From assembly GCA_009823395.1 (NCBI GenBank), contig CM020515.1:11056989-11120988 (forward strand): a DNA stretch of 64,000 nt, in the 5' to 3' direction. Both the position numbers and the translations under genes were made by a program. Each line of letters starts with the position of its first letter. The stretch's first letter is position 1. Shown in pieces: positions 59,901-64,000 of the stretch. The notes beneath the pieces were generated by a model that had not been told where the DNA came from, searched no databases, and saw nothing but the letters and a program-made list of their open reading frames with translations. This DNA is from Thamnaconus septentrionalis (Eukaryota > Chordata > Actinopteri > Tetraodontiformes > Monacanthidae).

Positions 59901-60210
59901 TGTTTGCAGTGATGTGTATAAAAGTCCGATTTATGCTCAACATTTGGACAGACGCTATGTTTAGTGGACTCAAGCGTGTTTTGAGAGAAAACCTTAGCTT
60001 TTTTTTTTTTTTTTTTTTTTGTTCCTTACCTGGGTGGTGCTCGGCGAGGCCGGGCAGGGGCTCGGCGGGGTGCACGCAAACATTGTTTTTGGAGAAGATG
60101 ATCTCGCCATCCAGGCCCGAGCGCAGCGACGCTCCCCCCGCCGCGGGGTTAAAGGTCAGGAGGTCGGAGGCCTTGGAGGAGGCGCGCCGCAGGAGCCGAC
60201 CGAGAGACAT
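42864..60210 (-). CDS. tbc1d16: tbc1d16, TBC1 domain family member 16 (Rab GAP), twelve coding exons
   Basis: CDS joins 60210-60030, 59598-59436, 58526-58200, 52423-52226, 51409-51262, 51152-50988, 50532-50384, 47423-47289, 45576-45390, 45232-45053, 43792-43646 and 43166-42864, giving 760 residues (human 767). TBC1D16 accelerates GTP hydrolysis on Rab4-type GTPases and so affects endosomal receptor recycling. Seen: N-terminus [18 protein letters not shown]; conserved [20 protein letters not shown]; acidic [37 protein letters not shown] domain about 399-620 with arginine finger R406 in [12 protein letters not shown] and glutamine finger Q506 in [11 protein letters not shown]-terminal Ser/Pro tail ending FTFRKQS. 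An in-frame TAG lies two codons before the ATG, which fixes the start. All twelve exons are GT-AG and in phase, so it looks intact. Confidence 0.97.
43646..43792 (-). CDS. tbc1d16: tbc1d16 coding exon 11
   Basis: 147 bp, 49 codons, [20 protein letters not shown] to GELVLRK. Acceptor CGCAG, donor GTACCG. Confidence 0.95.
43915..43975 (-). mobile_element. Retroelement tail fragment with GGAT repeats
   Basis: On the minus strand: GTGACCCTGAGCTCAGGAAG, then GCATTGAAAATGGATGGATGG. This is the common 3' end of RTE-like or derived short elements in fish. Confidence 0.65.
45005..45032. repeat. (GT)n microsatellite next to tbc1d16 exon 10 donor
   Basis: 14 GT units on plus, (CA)n in the pre-mRNA, about 20 nt inside intron 10. 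Confidence 0.95.
45053..45232 (-). CDS. tbc1d16: tbc1d16 coding exon 10
   Basis: 180 bp, 60 codons, [18 protein letters not shown] to WEACWAHYQ. Acceptor CTCCAG, donor GTCAGG. A (CA)n tract in transcript sense begins about 20 nt after the donor. Confidence 0.95.
45390..45576 (-). CDS. tbc1d16: tbc1d16 coding exon 9
   Basis: 187 bp including [20 protein letters not shown], with the catalytic glutamine, then [18 protein letters not shown]. Acceptor CCACAG, donor GTGGGT. Confidence 0.96.
45993..46667. mobile_element. Composite hAT MITE with internal duplication and TTAGGG-like repeats
   Basis: It begins CAGTGGTTCTCAAACTTTCT and ends CACTTTGAGAAACACTG. The same start recurs at 46389, so 46389-46667 is a complete copy of the element at 59016. 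Between them lie two copies (46066-46185 and 46283-46388) of a roughly 110-bp unit around GTGGTCCCATGTCTCTAGGA, separated by TTAGGG-like repeats. Flanks CATTAAAC and GCTTAAAT resemble a decayed 8-bp duplication. Confidence 0.75.
46203..46254. repeat. Interstitial TTAGGG-like repeats
   Basis: Two short runs of GGTTAGGGTTAGGG type, with TAAGGG variants, inside the composite MITE. The array is short and degenerate. Confidence 0.85.
47289..47423 (-). CDS. tbc1d16: tbc1d16 coding exon 8
   Basis: 135 bp encoding [20 protein letters not shown] and the conserved [13 protein letters not shown]. Acceptor TTCTCAG, donor GTGTGA. Confidence 0.95.
47424..50383 (-). other. tbc1d16 intron 7
   Basis: 2960 bp. 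It holds a Tc1-like relic (47480-48075) and a (GT)n flanked by TATA repeats at 49615-49660. The rest is AT-rich with no recognisable gene. Confidence 0.8.
47480..48075 (-). pseudogene. Decayed Tc1/mariner transposase relic
   Basis: On the minus strand one frame reads [20 protein letters not shown] then [15 protein letters not shown], the D-E core region of fish Tc1-like transposases, with the upstream [10 protein letters not shown] (WSDE-like) segment in another frame. Frameshifts and stops break it. An end-like sequence CACTCCTGATCGAAATGTTA follows a TA at 47482. It is truncated at the other side and inactive. Confidence 0.85.
50384..50532 (-). CDS. tbc1d16: tbc1d16 coding exon 7
   Basis: 149 bp opening the TBC domain with [20 protein letters not shown], which holds the catalytic arginine. 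Acceptor CCCAAG, donor GTGAGC. Confidence 0.96.
50533..50987 (-). other. tbc1d16 intron 6
   Basis: 455 bp of unique sequence. Nothing recognisable beyond short A-runs. Confidence 0.85.
50988..51152 (-). CDS. tbc1d16: tbc1d16 coding exon 6
   Basis: 165 bp, 55 codons, including [20 protein letters not shown] and [12 protein letters not shown]. Acceptor CTTCAG, donor GTGCCT. Confidence 0.95.
51262..51409 (-). CDS. tbc1d16: tbc1d16 coding exon 5
   Basis: 148 bp encoding (S)[19 protein letters not shown] and [17 protein letters not shown], ending KDQ in phase 0. Acceptor CTGTAG, donor GTCAGC. Confidence 0.95.
51410..52225 (-). other. tbc1d16 intron 4
   Basis: 816 bp, of which about 640 bp is a MITE (51494-52132). 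Confidence 0.85.
51494..52132. mobile_element. MITE with GGCCCCGTTTACAC-type ends
   Basis: Left end GGCCCCGTTTACACAAAGCC; right end in inverted form TTCCCGTTTACACGGATACG. TIRs share CCCGTTTACAC. Subterminal GTTTTCA/GAAAAC motifs are also inverted. It has no transposase frame. This end type is widespread in teleosts; the superfamily is not assigned here. Confidence 0.75.
52226..52423 (-). CDS. tbc1d16: tbc1d16 coding exon 4
   Basis: 198 bp including [20 protein letters not shown], nearly identical to the vertebrate protein. Acceptor CCACCAG, donor GTGAGC. Confidence 0.95.
53090..53132. repeat. (CA)n microsatellite, tbc1d16 intron 3
   Basis: About 21 units. A second (CA)n of about 21 units follows at 53249-53292. 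Confidence 0.95.
53853..53942. repeat. (AG)n microsatellite, tbc1d16 intron 3
   Basis: About 44 units with one GGG interruption. Confidence 0.96.
56201..56231. repeat. (CACTG)n pentamer repeat
   Basis: Six perfect CACTG units. Confidence 0.93.
58200..58526 (-). CDS. tbc1d16: tbc1d16 coding exon 3
   Basis: 327 bp, the variable acidic linker. It has a His5-Gln5 run and then the conserved [20 protein letters not shown]. It begins with split Arg after TTTCAG and ends in AG before GTCAGC. The linker is shorter than in human. Confidence 0.93.
58527..59435 (-). other. tbc1d16 intron 2
   Basis: 909 bp. About one third is the hAT MITE at 59016-59312; the rest is AT-rich unique sequence. Confidence 0.85.
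59016..59312. mobile_element. hAT MITE with perfect 8-bp target duplication
   Basis: 297 bp. TIRs are CAGTGGTTCTCAAACTTT and the complement of CACTTTGAGAAACACTG. It is flanked on both sides by TTCTAGTA (59008-59015 and 59313-59320), an exact 8-bp duplication, the hAT hallmark. It is of the same family as 46389-46667. Confidence 0.93.
59436..59598 (-). CDS. tbc1d16: tbc1d16 coding exon 2
   Basis: 163 bp encoding [20 protein letters not shown] and the conserved [20 protein letters not shown], ending in Arg-rich RRRGR. Acceptor CCTGCAG, donor GTAGCA. Confidence 0.94.
59599..60029 (-). other. tbc1d16 intron 1 (coding)
   Basis: 431 bp, unique, with a 20-bp homopolymer A-run in transcript sense just after the donor. 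Confidence 0.85.
60030..60210 (-). CDS. tbc1d16: tbc1d16 coding exon 1
   Basis: 181 bp from [12 protein letters not shown] to ...GLAEHHPG (split codon). The donor is GTAAGG. The exon probably extends 5' to 60242, where CTGCTCCCCAG forms a good acceptor. A 20-bp A-run (T on plus) starts within 10 nt of the donor. Confidence 0.95.
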
Positions 60211-60242
60211 CTCCTAAGGCGCGGGGACGCTGGGTCCATCCT
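60211..60242 (-). other. tbc1d16: tbc1d16 5' UTR part of first coding exon
   Basis: The minus strand reads CTTCTTCTGCTCCCCAG then AGGATGGACC..., a strong pyrimidine tract and acceptor at 60244-60243. It is followed by 32 nt with an in-frame TAG just before the ATG. This suggests an upstream non-coding exon. Confidence 0.55.
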
Positions 60243-62338
60243 CTGGGGAGCAGAAGAAGCAGTGATGGTCAACGACGGGCCGACCTGTGGGAACGTTCTG
60301 CGGGCACGAGAAAAGCGAAATAGCAACGCCTGGACGCTGCGAAGGCGGCGGGACACTCGCTCGACCTTGCACGGTCGAATCCACCGCGTCAGCTCCGCCG
60401 TCAGGTGTCACGCACGGGCCTGCTTTTACTGCAGTGTCCTTCCTCCCTGCAGTTTCTCCTCTCCCTCAACCTTGCCTCTCGCCCGCCGTCTGCAGCCGCC
60501 GAGGCAAACGCGCTCGCCGCGGCAACACGCGGGCCACCTTTCCTGACGATTGTACACGCACGGAGCCGGTGCGCAAACACACTGGGCCGTCGCCCGTGTG
60601 AAACTCCAAGCAGTTATCAGCGGCCAGCAGATGTCGGCGCATCGGACGGAGCTTAGTCCCCTGGGGGCTGAGGGGCGGGAGGAGGGATCGTTTGGAGAGA
60701 CGCAACTTCAAGTCATCGAGATCTCACTCAGAGATCTGGTCTGCTGCTTCAGAGAGGACGTGTGCCATATGGACTCACATTCCAAGCAGCCCCTTTTCAC
60801 CGAGGAATGCTGCTCGCTCCCTTATCCTCCCCTCGCAGGGGGATGTTTGCCTCTGCCCGGTGGGGTTGGCACTCCACTTCCTGATGCCAGACAGCAGACA
60901 GGAAGTCGGCCAGCGCGAGACCTACATCTGACCCCGACGGAGAGATTTAACACGGGGTCATAGTTTAGTGTACATGATTCAAAAGGTCTATTTTGTGGAG
61001 TTTCCGTCAGCGCAGTACATTTCGTGAATGCAAAGCTAGATGTGATAAAAAAAAAAAAAACTAAACTGTGCACATAAAAGACCAGATGGACTGTGACCAG
61101 GATCATTATCTGTTGAAGAATGCAAAGGCTGAGTAAACAGAGGGACGTGTCATCGCCACCCGGATGCTAATAAATTAAGCATGGAGGCAAAGTCGGCCAT
61201 GTGCAGCGTTTGTTTGACTTTTTCAGCCTTCATTCTCTGTACGTGTGTCCTCATACAACTCTACACCTACATTGCACTACGGATCAGGAAATATGGACAT
61301 AGCAGTTGCCTAATTGCATCAATTTTAGTTTAGTTTTTCTTGAATCAATTTTATACAAAAAAAATGTTTTGAATTTTTGCTTCATGAATAGCACTTATGA
61401 ATGCAACTCATGTGTCTGCGGAACTTTTTTTTTTTTTTTTTTGCATCAACACACCAACAAAACCAAAAAAAGCACGCTGCCAAAAACATATTTCTTCTTT
61501 ACTCGCCGAGACACTGAACAGCTACTTCCGGCAAGCTTCACAAATGCAGCAACATAAAGGCTGCTGTGCCACTGTCGGGAGGTTATTTTGGTCTTGCAGG
61601 TTTGATAGGGCTCCTTCAGGCTGGCTGTGTGGAAGGACATCTGTCGTTTGTGCTGTCAACACTTCGCCGTGCTCTCAATCTGCCCCAGCTCACCGACCTT
61701 TGACTGTTTAGTCACGTCCATTAATCCAGGCCAAACCTGCAGAACTCTACACCTTAAAGACAACTATTAAACTGATTGCATGTGGCAGAAAACAACAACA
61801 ACAAACGTTTAATTGGCTGTGCCCTTAAAACATTGTTGGAGCTACAGATGTTGTCAGGATCTCAACTTCTGTACTCAGTCGGAAGTTCACATTAGTGCTA
61901 CAGTGTACAGTGTAAGAGGAAAGAAGCCACAAAGAAGCCTGTAAACAGGTTCTTGTAGACTCTGTCTCAAGGGCTGTGCAAATGATTATGACGTAATTGT
62001 GTGTACACATGTGATCTTTTTTTTGCTACAACCATTCTATTGTTGGCAAAATTTGAACTTTAATAGACCAACAGTGTAAAATATTTAAATCAGATTCAAA
62101 CGTTTATGATTTAAGGCCTTAGCCTATGTTCAGTCTAATCTGGTAAAACCTTTATTTTTGTTTTTTAAAAAGTGTTTCATGGATGTAAATAATGTAACGT
62201 AATACATGTCCACCAGACAATAACTTGGAGATACTTTGCAAACATAAATGATGTATAATTATGTCAAGGACAAGAAATATGAAAACTTTGAAAGTATCAG
62301 TACTTTGACAAAACCAGCAGCACAGAAATAGAACATCT

Positions 62339-62391
<53 letters not shown>

Positions 62392-63203
62392 GCACTTGAA
62401 GTACCAGCCTACCATTAACAAGTATGGAAGAGGTGAGGAAACCAATCCTGGTCTGAGAGGTAGACGTGCCCTTTATGACATCACAGAGGGCCACTATACC
62501 TTAGCTGACAGCTTCTAAAAAGCGAAGCCAAACGACAGAAAAAAAAAATTCTGGGGAGTTTACTGACAAAATAGAGGCACACGTTCTTGTTAGAAAACAC
62601 CAGTGAAAATCGTGTAATGTGGATAGAAAGAAAGTTTAGACTCTTTAACTAATGTATCCTACCTAATCAGGGTAAACGTTTCAAATAATACGAGAGACAC
62701 AGACTATGTGTGTCCCGGAAAAGCATCCGTGTAGTTCCAGGGCAGCAGCAGCAGCAGCGGAGTGCCATAATGTCGGGGCTCCATCATCAGAAGCAGCATC
62801 CCACCACAAAAATGAGGAGGAGGGTGGGAAACTTGGGACGCCGATACCGTCACCGAAATGCCTACAAACACGTAGCGGTACTGCCCTGACAGCTGTGTTT
62901 TTAGTGTGAGGGTGAGGACAACAGCATCTCTACCCTCCCACATACAACATAAATATTTCAGCCAAGCTGTCGAGACCATGGCCGAAATGCTTAAGCTAGT
63001 GACATCTCACTGCGCCCCGGTTGACGGGCGACTTGAAAGTTGCGATGCCGTGTTAGCGAGCAGCTGGCGACTGTCACATTGTTGGATCACGTCGGGGAGA
63101 CTGCGTCTGTCCCTGACAGGTGTTATACACCTGTACTAGAGGAAATGAATGAATAGCAAAGCGGTAAGTAGATGTGGTGGGAAAACGGGGCCACACGGCT
63201 CAC
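60243..63203 (-). other. Upstream region or 5' UTR intron of tbc1d16
   Basis: About 3 kb. 60250-60620 is CpG-rich and may itself contain a promoter. Further right it is AT-rich, with a (GATA)n array at 62339-62391. No coding exon is supported. Confidence 0.45.
62339..62391. repeat. (GATA)n microsatellite
   Basis: About 13 perfect GATA units. Confidence 0.96.
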
Positions 63204-63400
63204 CTTCAGTCCCGCCGCAGAAGTCTACAGCCCACGTCGAACGTCCATCACCGCCGGGAGCCGGGAACCGAGCAGCGGCAACCGGCTTCGTCCCAAACTC
63301 CTTTCTTCGGGGATTATCTCAGCTGTTACGAGCGGCAGGTTTGTTTGGTATCCTTGTGTTTTTCCGATACTGACACACCACACGTTTGACTGCTGCTCAT
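63204..63400 (-). other. tbc1d16: Candidate 5' non-coding exon of tbc1d16
   Basis: On the minus strand, GGCGGGACTGAAG is followed by GTGAGC at 63203, a strong donor consensus. It sits in a local CpG-rich patch (63180-63310). Human TBC1D16 also has an upstream non-coding exon. The right limit is a guess. Confidence 0.3.
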
Positions 63401-64000
63401 TCGACACCGAAAAAAATACACTTCCCATTTGAGTTTCAAAATAAGAGTCTCTATTTTCCAGACTGCCTGGCTACTACCTTGGTTTAAAGGCTGAATTCAT
63501 CCAACTTCCTGCACGTATTTGGCTGAGCAAGTCTACCTTGACAAGGAGCATCCCGGCCATCCCCTGGATATTGGTTGTTTCCGGATTTCACAAATCTTTT
63601 AGTATTCACGGAAATCAGCATATTCTTGAAGTTATTATCATATGTAAATGCTTTTTATTTAATTAACATCGACAAATACTTTATGGCCATTCAATCCGCG
63701 CCCATCTTTAAGGTATGACCTTTATCATCACAGTGATGTTTTTGATGTCACAAACACTTGAATGCAGTTGGTCCATCATCATCACCACAGCTGGAGTCAG
63801 ATCATCCTGTTGTACAGCTTCTGCAGGCTATTCCCAACTAGACATAAGAGTGGCCAGTTTTCGCTTTGGATATTTTAAAAACAAAGAAACACAAATCACA
63901 TTTCTTTTAAAATAAGAATGGAAAGAAAGCTTGAGAGATTTAATTTTATACAAAAAGCAAGACAGTATTCAGGGAACCACGCTCCCTCCCAAAAAAACAA
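63401..64000. other. Flanking sequence, nothing recognised
   Basis: AT-rich unique DNA to the window edge. No exon, RNA gene or clear repeat seen. Confidence 0.5.

Overview
The window is vertebrate nuclear DNA, almost certainly from a teleost fish. Three things show this: spliced genes with GT-AG introns, fish-type transposon relics (hAT MITEs, Rex3/RTE tails, a Tc1-like remnant), and very dense (CA)n and (GA)n microsatellites. Almost all long open frames outside the two genes come from simple repeats or G/C-rich tracts.

Two protein-coding genes can be rebuilt exon by exon, both on the minus strand. cbx4 (Polycomb chromobox 4; CDS 10730 down to 4604, five exons, 549 aa) lies on the left. tbc1d16 (TBC-domain Rab GTPase-activating protein; CDS 60210 down to 42864, twelve coding exons, 760 aa) lies on the right. 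This is the gene order and orientation of the human 17q25.3 CBX2-CBX8-CBX4-TBC1D16 block, so cbx8 would be expected just beyond the left edge. Every coding splice junction has a GT donor and AG acceptor and keeps the frame.

Layout: 1-3141 is intergenic with one CpG-rich patch. 3142-4603 is the likely cbx4 3' UTR. 4604-10730 is the cbx4 coding gene, with a CpG-rich promoter and a palindromic CRE at about 11.05 kb. 11.1-42.8 kb is a 32-kb gene-free interval. It has many AT-motif blocks that look like developmental enhancers, a CCAAT/CRE/NRF1-bearing CpG-rich segment at 33.9-34.5 kb, several MITEs, an RTE fragment and an 11-copy TCT-rich minisatellite. 42.9-60.2 kb is tbc1d16. 60.2-64 kb holds its upstream region, with a candidate 5' non-coding exon near 63.2-63.4 kb.

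The two genes have unrelated jobs: chromatin repression and SUMO ligation versus Rab4-type endosomal recycling. Their adjacency is best read as old synteny, perhaps held together by cbx4 enhancers in the interval. I found no clearly new biological system. The most interesting points are a duplicated PxDL motif with an apparently missing second SUMO-interaction motif in Cbx4, CA-repeat tracts just downstream of 5' splice sites in both genes, nested and well-bounded MITEs (one fills most of a tbc1d16 intron), an intronic TTAGGG-like composite, and an unidentified coding-like stretch at about 40.1 kb.
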